NCBI GenBank assembly: GCA_011525265.1
Contig: WTHV01000140.1
Location: 1 to 6,312, forward strand
Direction of reading: 5' to 3'
DNA length: 6,312 nucleotides
From: Alphaproteobacteria bacterium
Lineage (GTDB): Bacteria; Pseudomonadota; Alphaproteobacteria; Puniceispirillales; Puniceispirillaceae
Notes under the pieces: generated by a model
Told to the model about the DNA's origin: nothing
Database searches by the model: none
What the model saw: the letters and a program-made list of their open reading frames with translations, nothing else
Shown here: one piece after another, positions 1-5,371 of the stretch
Position numbering within the stretch: position 1 is the stretch's first letter
Layout of the letters: each line of letters begins with the position of its first letter
Made by a program: the position numbers and the translations under genes

Positions 1-676
1 CATCAATGATTGTGCAGATTATTAGCCGGAAATGTGATGGTTTTTCATGTTGGCTTGCCAGCGGGTAAAGGATGCGCGTGATATTGTAGCGTTGCGCAGA
101 TGAAGGAAGCGCCGAGATAGAAACAGCTAAGGGGTCGCTCTCATCATTTGTGATTGCCGGCTCCTCTGGTGCGACCGCTTTTAACGTGATTTTCATCTGT
201 GCGCGTTGCAATAAGGGACGTCTTATTGATAAGGCACCATGACACAGGCTGTTATACCAAGGGGCATAGGGCGCGGTTAATAATTGCGAGAAGGCCAATG
301 GCAGATAGGGCTCATCAGAGGGCCATCGCAACATGGTTGGTAGTTTTTTGACCTGATAATTAAAATCGCTAAAGCCCATTGCAGCACCTGGTACGATGAA
401 TGACATATTGGCCATGGCTGTCTCATCAAGCATGGCAAGTGCCGCGGCAGTCTCTAGACGGTACAGGCGCATATCGCACAAATGATGCATGGCAACAGGC
501 AGGCTTGCTAAATGCTCTTGGGTTAAAAAAGAGAGCTCTTTGGTCATAAAGAGATCATGACGGCTTTCTACTTGTTGCAATAGCAACTGTGAGAGGTAGA
601 AGCAGGCATCACTTGCATTTAAATTTGTATCAAGAGGAATCTGCTCTGTTATTGCGCCCTTGTTGCTTGTGATCAT
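1..676 (-). CDS. Unrecognised protein, C-terminus cut off by window edge
   Basis: An open minus-strand frame runs without a stop from an ATG at 676 to the window edge, giving 225 visible residues. I do not recognise the family and assign no function. No signal peptide or clear membrane helix is visible, so it is probably cytoplasmic. The protein begins MITSNKGAITEQIPLD. It then has leucine-rich, probably helical stretches (about residues 24-36 and 46-91) and a distinctive GFSDFNYQV stretch at about 101-109. The ATG at 676 overlaps the TGA of the upstream 69-residue gene as ATGA, which suggests translational coupling and is why I chose it. A second in-frame ATG at 691 would add five residues and a longer overlap. 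Neither start has a good Shine-Dalgarno sequence. Its start resembles part of the upstream small protein (see findings). The coding call is fairly secure because of length and coupling. Confidence 0.68.
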   Translation of the reverse strand, partial: MITSNKGAITEQIPLDTNLNASDACFYLSQLLLQQVESRHDLFMTKELSFLTQEHLASLPVAMHHLCDMRLYRLETAAALAMLDETAMANMSFIVPGAAMGFSDFNYQVKKLPTMLRWPSDEPYLPLAFSQLLTAPYAPWYNSLCHGALSIRRPLLQRAQMKITLKAVAPEEPAITNDESDPLAVSISALPSSAQRYNITRILYPLASQHEKPSHFRLIICTIID

Positions 677-882
677 AATGGCATGAGGCATGAGCGAATA
701 TGGCTGAGAGCGGCAAATAGGGCGGAGGGTGTCACGCGATTGCCAATATCCACCGTTAATCTTTTGCCTTTGCGCGTGATTAATATTCCCCTTGCACGCG
801 AAGTTGCAGATAGGCTATGCGCGCTATTGCCGTTTTGATCTAATTGTATTTTCATATCTCTAAATGCCAAGTTATGTGACAT
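673..882 (-). CDS. Small unrecognised protein, 69 aa, coupled to the downstream gene
   Basis: A 69-residue minus-strand frame starts at ATG 882 and stops at TGA 675-673. Function is unknown. It is basic in the middle (SRARGILITRKGKRL) with a probable beta strand ILITRKGKRLTVDI, then a probable helix around SALFAALSHI. It shows no signal peptide, cysteine motif or membrane helix. An internal ATG at 855 (MKIQLDQNG) is an alternative start giving 60 residues; neither start has a convincing ribosome binding site. The main support is position: it is the first gene after a divergent intergenic gap, and its stop codon overlaps the start of the next minus-strand gene by four bases. It could instead be the true N-terminal part of that gene, separated by a reading-frame change; no slippery heptamer is visible at the junction. 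Confidence 0.55.
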   Translation of the reverse strand: MSHNLAFRDMKIQLDQNGNSAHSLSATSRARGILITRKGKRLTVDIGNRVTPSALFAALSHIRSCLMPL

Positions 883-1001
883 CAGGCACGGTCACGCGCC
901 CCACGCCACGGGGAATAAGCGTCCACTATGCACGAGAATTATGAAAAAAGGGTTTACGCGGGAAAATCACTGGTCTTTTTTTCAAAAAAGCACATTATTT
1001 C
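883..1001. promoter_or_regulatory. Divergent intergenic region, probable promoters for both sides
   Basis: These 119 bases separate the minus-strand pair from the plus-strand DUF1285-hemF block, so they should hold promoters in both directions. On the minus strand, CATAAT (938-943) matches the -10 consensus at five of six positions, but no good -35 box lies 17 bases upstream. I see no convincing plus-strand -10/-35 pair. CCCC and GGGG (899-902 and 910-913) could form a small hairpin. Next to the DUF1285 start lies an A/T-tract inverted repeat, CTTTTTT-TC-AAAAAAG (975-990). There is no Shine-Dalgarno sequence before ATG 1002. The promoter role is inferred from geometry. Confidence 0.4.
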
Positions 1002-1562
1002 ATGACAATAGAGGCCGAACAGGTCGCCGAGCAGGTCAAAGAGACGATGACAGAAATAGAGATTCAAAATTTTGATATTGAAATAAAAGCTGATGGGCGC
1101 TGGTTTCATGAAGGTGGCGAGATTAAACGCACAGGCCTTGTGAAATTATTTGCCTCTGTTTTGTCTTGTGATGAGGCAGGGCGTTACTGGCTGACCACGC
1201 CTGTTGAAAAAGGTGAAATCAGGGTTGAAGATGCGCCTTTTGTGATTGTCGGTCTAAGGCGTGAGGGTCGCGGGGAATCGCAAGCTATCTATTTGAGGGA
1301 TAATCTGGACCAAGAGCATCTTTTATCAAAAGATACCCCCCTTCATATGAAAGCAACGGGCGTGAGCGGGCAAGATGGTGGGGACGCAAAGCCCTATATT
1401 CTTTTGGATAAAGGCCTGTCAGCGCTGATTAAGACAGCCGTTTTTTATGAAATGGCTGATATAGCATTAGAGGCAGAAGGCGCAGACCCCTCATCAGATA
1501 AGATGCCAGTTCTATGGTCTGATGGGCAGGGTTTCTCACTTGTGGCACGAGATGATGCCTAG
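1002..1562 (+). CDS. DUF1285 family protein
   Basis: A 186-residue cytoplasmic protein of the DUF1285 family, whose biochemical role is not established. The family signature is clear: DIEIKADGRWFHEGGEI (residues 25-41), LVKLFASVL (46-54), and YWLTTPVEKGEIRVEDAPFV (62-81), where the family usually carries a TPVEKG..VEDAPF pattern. There are no membrane segments and no signal peptide. The glutamate- and glutamine-rich first 16 residues precede the domain. ATG 1047 (MTEIEIQNF) is a possible shorter start giving 171 residues. The upstream frame is closed by a TGA at 942-944 with no other ATG between. It heads the plus-strand block, and its TAG is one base from the next gene's ATG. In alphaproteobacteria, genes of this family often sit with Nudix, DUF6111 and cca genes, as here (from memory). 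Family assignment is firm; function is unknown. Confidence 0.9.
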   Translation: MTIEAEQVAEQVKETMTEIEIQNFDIEIKADGRWFHEGGEIKRTGLVKLFASVLSCDEAGRYWLTTPVEKGEIRVEDAPFVIVGLRREGRGESQAIYLRDNLDQEHLLSKDTPLHMKATGVSGQDGGDAKPYILLDKGLSALIKTAVFYEMADIALEAEGADPSSDKMPVLWSDGQGFSLVARDDA

Positions 1563-1563
1563 C

Positions 1564-2130
1564 ATGGCCGTGCCTGATTTTACGAAAGGCTTAGCGCGTG
1601 CGCCAATAGCTGTGCCTATGGCTGACGATGTTGTGCCGGCGGCTGTTTTAATTGTGGTGACTCAAGATGAGGCGCCATCTATCATCCTAACAAGGCGTAG
1701 TGCGCATTTGCATAAACATGCGGGGCAAATATCTTTCCCCGGCGGGCGTGTTGACCCGCAAGATGAGACTCTGATTGCCACCGCTTTGCGCGAGGCACAT
1801 GAAGAGATTGCCCTTCCTTTTGACCATGTGTCTATCTGTGGGTTTTTGCCAGATATGCTGACAGGGACAGGTTATAGGGTTACCCCTGTGGTAGCGCAAA
1901 GCACAAAAACAGCTGCGGCATTGCAAGACCTCTTATGCCCGAATCCAGAAGAGGTAGATGAGATTTTGATGGTCCCTTTATCGGTGCTTTTGGATGCTGA
2001 GAATTATGATAGCTTTATGCGTCATGATAAGGGGGTATCGTGGCGCAGTTGGCGCCTTATGTATGAGGGGCAGACAATTTGGGGTGCGACAGCCGCGATT
2101 TTACATAAATGGGCAATTGCGCTATTGTAA
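1564..2130 (+). CDS. Nudix hydrolase, CoA pyrophosphatase type (NudL-like)
   Basis: Predicted soluble Nudix hydrolase that would split the diphosphate of CoA or acyl-CoA to 3',5'-ADP and phosphopantetheine. The CoA-subfamily signature ILTRRSAHLHKHAGQISFPGG (residues 41-61) runs directly into the Nudix box. In the box GG is at 60-61, D67 takes the first glutamate position, and REAHEEIAL (76-84) supplies the metal-binding glutamates E77, E80 and E81. Ala83 replaces the box's usual Gly, as I recall also for E. coli NudL. The later GTGYRVTPVV and IWGATAAIL stretches also match NudL-type proteins. The length, 188 residues, is usual. The start is uncertain: ATG 1564 begins one base after the DUF1285 stop and gives MAVPDF; ATG 1552 and 1555 would overlap that stop, and the frame is open back to ATG 1522. 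The exact substrate is inferred from the subfamily. Confidence 0.9.
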   Translation: MAVPDFTKGLARAPIAVPMADDVVPAAVLIVVTQDEAPSIILTRRSAHLHKHAGQISFPGGRVDPQDETLIATALREAHEEIALPFDHVSICGFLPDMLTGTGYRVTPVVAQSTKTAAALQDLLCPNPEEVDEILMVPLSVLLDAENYDSFMRHDKGVSWRSWRLMYEGQTIWGATAAILHKWAIALL

Positions 2131-2164
2131 AAGGCCTATCAGCTCGTCAGAAAGAGGCGGTAAC

Positions 2165-2425
2165 ATGAAACGCTATTTGATTATCCTTATCGCTATTCTA
2201 GCGGGGCTTATTGCTTTTGCGATCATTGAAAAATTATCGCGCAACAAAGACGGCGGAATCAAAAACAGCCACGTGATTGGGGGAATTGTCTCTTTTATCA
2301 CATTGGCGATTGGCTTGTTAATCCTAGAGATTGGCGCCGCACCACCTGAATCATCTTACGTGCCAGCAAAGCTGGTTGATGGGGTTGTGGTAAAGCCTGA
2401 ATTCATTGCCCCCACAACTGAGTGA
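2165..2425 (+). CDS. DUF6111 family small membrane protein
   Basis: An 86-residue inner-membrane protein of unknown function, assigned to DUF6111. It has two predicted membrane helices, at about residues 4-21 (YLIILIAILAGLIAFAII) and 37-57 (VIGGIVSFITLAIGLLILEIG), joined by a short polar, lysine-rich loop (KLSRNKDGGIKNS). The tail carries the family-like pattern GAAPPESSYVPAKLVDGVVV (about 57-76). The frame stays open upstream to an ATG at 1994, but that would overlap the Nudix gene. ATG 2165 is preceded by a good ribosome binding site, AGAGG (2153-2157), seven bases away, and removes the overlap. It lies 34 bases after the Nudix stop and four bases before the cca start. Its frequent association with cca (from memory) hints at a shared transcript and does not establish a shared function. 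Confidence 0.85.
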   Translation: MKRYLIILIAILAGLIAFAIIEKLSRNKDGGIKNSHVIGGIVSFITLAIGLLILEIGAAPPESSYVPAKLVDGVVVKPEFIAPTTE

Positions 2426-2428
2426 CGC

Positions 2429-3643
2429 GTGGCCGTGACAAGGCATATAATAGCCCCCTCACTAGCAGCGCAATCGCTTATCACACCTGCTGTGCAACAA
2501 GCCTTTGATGTGGCGCGCGCCGCAGGCGGTGAAGGGCGGCTTGTTGGCGGTATTGTGCGTGACTGGCTTTTGGGGCGGTCTTTGGGTGATACTGATATGG
2601 CTGTGACAGTGCCGATTGCTGATTTTATGGCACAGGCACGCGCGCAGAATATAACGATTATTGAAACAGGATTAGCGCACGGGTCTGTTACCTTGCGACA
2701 TGACGGCATAAATGTAGAAGTCACGCAGACAAGGGCTGATATTGAAACAGATGGCAGGCACGCAACCATCGGCTTCACCCCGTCTTTTGAAGAAGATGCC
2801 AAGCGTCGTGATTTTACCATCAATGCTATCTTTCTTGATGAGGATGGCATAATTCATGACCCGTTAGATGGTATGGCTGACCTTAAAGCAGGTCGTATCA
2901 GCTTTATCGGTGATGCTGCATTGCGCATTGCAGAGGATTATCTGCGGATTTTGCGCTTTATCAGATTCGGCGCAACCCTTGAAGGCTTTGTCCTTGATGC
3001 GCAGGATATGACAGCCTTAGCACCTCATTTTGGCGGGCTTGCTGACCTTTCTGGTGAGCGGATTATTCATGAATTGCAAAAGCTGTTTGGTGGTGCCAAT
3101 TGGCCCTATGCTGTGTCTGCTATGCATGATATCGGCCTTGATAAGGTGCTATTTGGGGATGCGTTTTATCCGCTTCATCGCCTTTATGAGATGTTTGATA
3201 GTTGGCAAGTTGCGGCGGCATCTTGTCTCACCCCACTAGCGGGTGACGCGATGAATAACTTGCCTTTTTCGCGGGCAGATAAGGCCATGATAACAGCGCT
3301 CCTTGTACCTCTCACAGAGGCGGAAATGCTAGCTTTGCAGGGCGATCACTGGCATGAGGTAGCCCATTTTGGTGGGGCGTATTTCTATCAAAGATGCCTT
3401 GTGCAATCACGTCACCATGATATCAGTCTTGCCCAAAATCGTCTGAATGAGATTAACAATTTCACCCCGCCCCCTTGTCCTGTTACAGGCCATGATTTAC
3501 AAGAGGCTGGCGTTCCTGCGGGCCCCGATTTAGGCGCGTTGCTTCGAACAGCAGAAGCCCATTTTGTTAAAGCATCTTATCAGAGTGATAAGGCAGATCT
3601 CTTGGCAAAATTGCGCCCGCAGATAGATAAGATAAAAGATTAA
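2429..3643 (+). CDS. cca: CCA tRNA nucleotidyltransferase (class II)
   Basis: A 404-residue enzyme that adds or repairs the 3'-terminal CCA of tRNAs using CTP and ATP. All class II motifs are visible. LVGGIVRDWLLG (38-49) is followed by catalytic D54-T-D56. HGSVTL (84-89) and EVTQTRADIETDGRH (97-111) follow. RRDFTINA (126-133) is the ribose-recognition motif B. DPLDGMADL (143-151) corresponds to the flexible-loop region. EDYLRILRFIRF (168-179) contains the EDxxR nucleotide-selecting template E168, D169, R172. SGERIIHEL (207-215) is motif E. The C-terminal part is the less conserved tRNA-binding body; no HD phosphohydrolase motif is evident, unlike the E. coli enzyme. The start is GTG 2429, four bases after the DUF6111 stop, with only a weak GAG upstream; GTG 2435 is an alternative. 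Reading both C and A addition as its activity assumes it is the only such enzyme in the genome. Confidence 0.95.
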   Translation: MAVTRHIIAPSLAAQSLITPAVQQAFDVARAAGGEGRLVGGIVRDWLLGRSLGDTDMAVTVPIADFMAQARAQNITIIETGLAHGSVTLRHDGINVEVTQTRADIETDGRHATIGFTPSFEEDAKRRDFTINAIFLDEDGIIHDPLDGMADLKAGRISFIGDAALRIAEDYLRILRFIRFGATLEGFVLDAQDMTALAPHFGGLADLSGERIIHELQKLFGGANWPYAVSAMHDIGLDKVLFGDAFYPLHRLYEMFDSWQVAAASCLTPLAGDAMNNLPFSRADKAMITALLVPLTEAEMLALQGDHWHEVAHFGGAYFYQRCLVQSRHHDISLAQNRLNEINNFTPPPCPVTGHDLQEAGVPAGPDLGALLRTAEAHFVKASYQSDKADLLAKLRPQIDKIKD

Positions 3644-3659
3644 GAAAAGCGGCAAATAG

Positions 3660-4541
3660 ATGACAAGAACTTCTGATATGACGCCAATAAAAGACGACCA
3701 AGACGCCAAAAAACAGCAAGCCGCGCAGTGGTTTGCCGCATTGCGCGATCAAATTTGTGCTATGTTTGAAGCAATCGAAGATGATGGCGCTTCTACGCCT
3801 TTGGGGGATAAGCCGGCAGGGCGGTTTGAGCGCAAAAGCTGGCAAAGAGATGGCGGCGGCGGCGGTGAGATGAGTGTCATGCATGGCCGTATCTTTGAAA
3901 AAGTGGGCGTCAATATCTCTGTTGTGCATGGGCAATTTGCGCCAGAATTTCGCCAACAAATCCCCGGCACGAATGAGGATGGCGATTTTTGGGCTGCTGG
4001 CATCTCGCTTGTGGCGCATATGCAAAACCCACACGTTCCTGCCGCGCATATGAATACACGGATGATCGCCACAACCAAAAGCTGGTTTGGGGGCGGTGGT
4101 GATCTGACGCCTATGTATGATATGCCAGATGCGGCAGCTGATTTTCATGCTGGTCTCAAAGGCGCATGTGATCGTCACGACGCAGGTGATTATGAGGCCT
4201 ATAAATCATGGTGTGATGAGTATTTCTACCTCCCCCATCGCAAAGAGCCAAGAGGGGCAGGCGGGATTTTCTATGATCAGCTTGATACAGGCGATTGGGA
4301 TGGTGATTTTGCCTTTACCCAAGATGTCGGCAAAAGCTTTGCTGAGACCTATAGCGCGATTGTGCGCGGCCATATGAATAAGCCCTGGGATGATAATGAC
4401 AGGCACCATCAGCTTGTTCGTCGTGGCCGCTATGTGGAGTTTAATCTCCTTCATGACAGAGGCACGATTTTTGGCCTAAAAACAGGCGGAAATATCGAAG
4501 CTATTTTGATGTCTTTACCGCCTGAGGTGCGCTGGCCGTAA
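3660..4541 (+). CDS. hemF: Oxygen-dependent coproporphyrinogen III oxidase
   Basis: A 293-residue cytoplasmic enzyme that converts coproporphyrinogen III to protoporphyrinogen IX with O2, the aerobic late step of haem synthesis. Diagnostic stretches are SWQRDGGGGGEMSVM (60-74), FEKVGVN (79-85), NPHVPAAHMNTR (123-134), WFGGGGDLTPMY (142-153), WCDEYFYLPHR (184-194), GAGGIFYD, RRGRYVEFNLLHDRGTIFGL and ILMSLPPEVRWP at the C-terminus. The four histidines conserved in E. coli HemF align by spacing to H120, H130, H163 and H193. The protein ends at RWP and lacks the roughly 25-residue tail ending in RDWV found in E. coli HemF; I recall this shorter end in other alphaproteobacteria. It starts 16 bases after the cca stop, so it probably shares that transcript. 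ATG 3678 is an alternative start. The ribosome binding site is weak. Confidence 0.97.
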   Translation: MTRTSDMTPIKDDQDAKKQQAAQWFAALRDQICAMFEAIEDDGASTPLGDKPAGRFERKSWQRDGGGGGEMSVMHGRIFEKVGVNISVVHGQFAPEFRQQIPGTNEDGDFWAAGISLVAHMQNPHVPAAHMNTRMIATTKSWFGGGGDLTPMYDMPDAAADFHAGLKGACDRHDAGDYEAYKSWCDEYFYLPHRKEPRGAGGIFYDQLDTGDWDGDFAFTQDVGKSFAETYSAIVRGHMNKPWDDNDRHHQLVRRGRYVEFNLLHDRGTIFGLKTGGNIEAILMSLPPEVRWP

Positions 4542-4602
4542 GGGGCATTTGCCATTGGCAGGGGCTCAGTTTTTCTATTGAACTATGCTCTCATAGGCAA
4601 AA

Positions 4603-4655
4603 TGGTGGAAATTTGTCGCACCTAGCGGAAAAACCTGCTTTTTTGGTGGGAATTT
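4603..4655 (+). repeat. Imperfect 12-base direct repeat in the hemF-petA gap
   Basis: TGGTGGAAATTT (4603-4614) recurs as TGGTGGGAATTT (4644-4655), matching at 11 of 12 bases. The copies are 41 bases apart, close to four helical turns. They flank a CACC (4619-4622) that could pair with the GGTG of either copy. An operator or an RNA switch is conceivable, but chance similarity in this A/T-rich gap cannot be excluded. Confidence 0.4.
4624..4644 (+). terminator. Weak candidate intrinsic terminator after hemF
   Basis: AGCGG (4624-4628) can pair with CTGCT (4635-4639) through five base pairs including one G-U, with a six-base A-rich loop, followed by a run of T (4640-4644). The stem is short and lies about 83 bases after the hemF stop, so termination here is doubtful. 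I see no better rho-independent terminator in the gap. Confidence 0.22.
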
Positions 4656-4703
4656 TTTTTCCAATCTGATAGATGAATGGTCAAGGATTTACCTGTTTTC
4701 CTT

Positions 4704-4722
4704 CACGGCTGAAATAGCCATG
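4704..4722 (+). promoter_or_regulatory. Small inverted repeat in the pet leader
   Basis: CACGGCT (4704-4710) and AGCCATG (4716-4722) form an inverted repeat with one mismatch and a GAAAT loop. It could be a short RNA hairpin or a protein-binding palindrome upstream of petA. The perfect core is only GGCT/AGCC, so support is modest. Confidence 0.3.
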
Positions 4723-4748
4723 TGGCGATGATAGGTGGGGGCTGTAGT

Positions 4749-4770
4749 GTGGCGCAGGAAAATGTGCCAC
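4749..4770 (+). promoter_or_regulatory. Strong leader hairpin just upstream of petA
   Basis: GTGGCGCA (4749-4756) pairs with TGTGCCAC (4763-4770) over eight base pairs, one a G-U, closing a GGAAAA loop. A further U-G pair is possible at 4748/4771. The stem ends 21 bases before the petA ATG and 12 bases before its Shine-Dalgarno sequence. There is no T-run after it, so it is not a terminator. It is more likely a stabilising or translation-modulating structure in the 5' leader of the bc1 mRNA; that role is inferred. Confidence 0.5.
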
Positions 4771-4782
4771 GAAAAACAAGAT

Positions 4783-4789
4783 GAGGGGA
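4783..4789 (+). promoter_or_regulatory. Ribosome binding site of petA
   Basis: GAGGGGA lies immediately before the ATG at 4792, with its GAGG core five bases away. It decides the start: the frame is open upstream to a GTG at 4735 and an ATG at 4762, but the ATG at 4762 overlaps the leader hairpin, and neither has a comparable site. Confidence 0.75.
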
Positions 4790-4791
4790 AT

Positions 4792-5346
4792 ATGGCAAAA
4801 ACCAGTTCACAAACAACAGACTCAAGCGTGCCACAAAAGTCACGTCGTGATTTTATCGTTGTTGCAAGCTATGCAATGGGTGCGATTGGCGCCGGTGCAG
4901 TAGCGTGGCCGCTGATTGACCAGATGAATCCAGCTGCGGATACATTGGCGCTGGCGAGCATTGAAGTTGATGTCTCAAAAATTGAAGAAGGTCAGTCAAT
5001 CACGCTGAAATGGCGTGGTAAGCCTGTTTTCATCCGCCACCGTACGGCTGATGAAATTAGCCGCGCTGATTCGGTAACTTTGGACGAGCTTCGTGACCCG
5101 CAAACAGATGCAGAGCGTGCTGAGAAGCCTGAATATTTAGTGCTTTTGGGCGTTTGTACACACCTTGGTTGTGTGCCGCTTGGTCAGAAAGTTGGCGAAG
5201 TCAAAGGCGAATATGATGGCTGGTTCTGCCCATGCCATGGGTCTCATTATGATACATCAGGTCGTATCCGCAAAGGGCCGGCACCTTTGAATCTTGAAAT
5301 CCCACCTTACAGCTTTGTCTCTGACCAAGTCGTCAAGATTGGCTAG
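4792..5346 (+). CDS. petA: Rieske iron-sulfur subunit of cytochrome bc1
   Basis: A 184-residue subunit of ubiquinol-cytochrome c reductase. It carries electrons from ubiquinol at the Qo site to cytochrome c1. The N-terminus has a twin-arginine motif SRRDFI (17-22) followed by a hydrophobic anchor (about 21-42), fitting Tat-dependent export with the signal kept as a membrane anchor. The periplasmic domain has both Rieske boxes: CTHLGC (122-127) and CPCHGSHYD (146-154). Cluster ligands are C122, H124, C146 and H149, and the disulfide pair is C127-C148. S151 and Y153, which raise the cluster potential in high-potential Rieske proteins, are present. The GPAPLNL stretch (162-168) is the usual Pro loop. 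The length is normal. It is the first gene of the pet operon, 25 bases ahead of petB, with its own leader after the 250-base gap. Confidence 0.97.
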   Translation: MAKTSSQTTDSSVPQKSRRDFIVVASYAMGAIGAGAVAWPLIDQMNPAADTLALASIEVDVSKIEEGQSITLKWRGKPVFIRHRTADEISRADSVTLDELRDPQTDAERAEKPEYLVLLGVCTHLGCVPLGQKVGEVKGEYDGWFCPCHGSHYDTSGRIRKGPAPLNLEIPPYSFVSDQVVKIG

Positions 5347-5359
5347 TTGGTTAGCAAGT

Positions 5360-5364
5360 AGGAG
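5360..5364 (+). promoter_or_regulatory. Ribosome binding site of petB
   Basis: A consensus AGGAG lies seven bases before the petB ATG at 5372, inside the short petA-petB spacer. It fixes the petB start and suggests efficient independent initiation on the shared message. Confidence 0.8.
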
Positions 5365-5371
5365 TTAAAGT

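Noticed and set aside
673..691. Programmed -1 frameshift between the two minus-strand frames
   Set aside because: No X XXY YYZ slippery heptamer occurs in the overlap; an ATGA re-initiation junction explains it more simply.
1786..1815. Apparent loss of the Nudix-box glycine (EEIA in place of EEIG)
   Set aside because: NudL-type CoA pyrophosphatases, including E. coli NudL as I recall it, carry the same alanine, and all metal-binding glutamates are present.
1994..2164. Upstream extension of the DUF6111 gene to ATG 1994
   Set aside because: It would overlap the Nudix coding sequence in another frame, and the good ribosome binding site lies before ATG 2165.
2356..2850. A 164-residue minus-strand open frame opposite cca
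   Set aside because: It is antisense to the catalytic head domain of cca, is serine- and alanine-rich and shows no recognisable motifs.
3567..4178. A 203-residue minus-strand open frame across the start of hemF
   Set aside because: It lies opposite the strongly conserved hemF coding sequence and the cca end, has no family-like motifs and reads as a shadow frame.
4542..4610. Frameshift that would restore a longer HemF tail
   Set aside because: None of the three forward frames after the stop gives the expected proline/serine-rich tail ending in RDWV.
4735..4791. Longer petA start at GTG 4735
   Set aside because: It would put about 19 odd residues before the Tat signal and contain the leader hairpin; GAGGGGA before ATG 4792 is far better.
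4542..4791. FNR-type operator upstream of the pet operon
   Set aside because: No TTGAT-N4-ATCAA-like palindrome was found in the gap.
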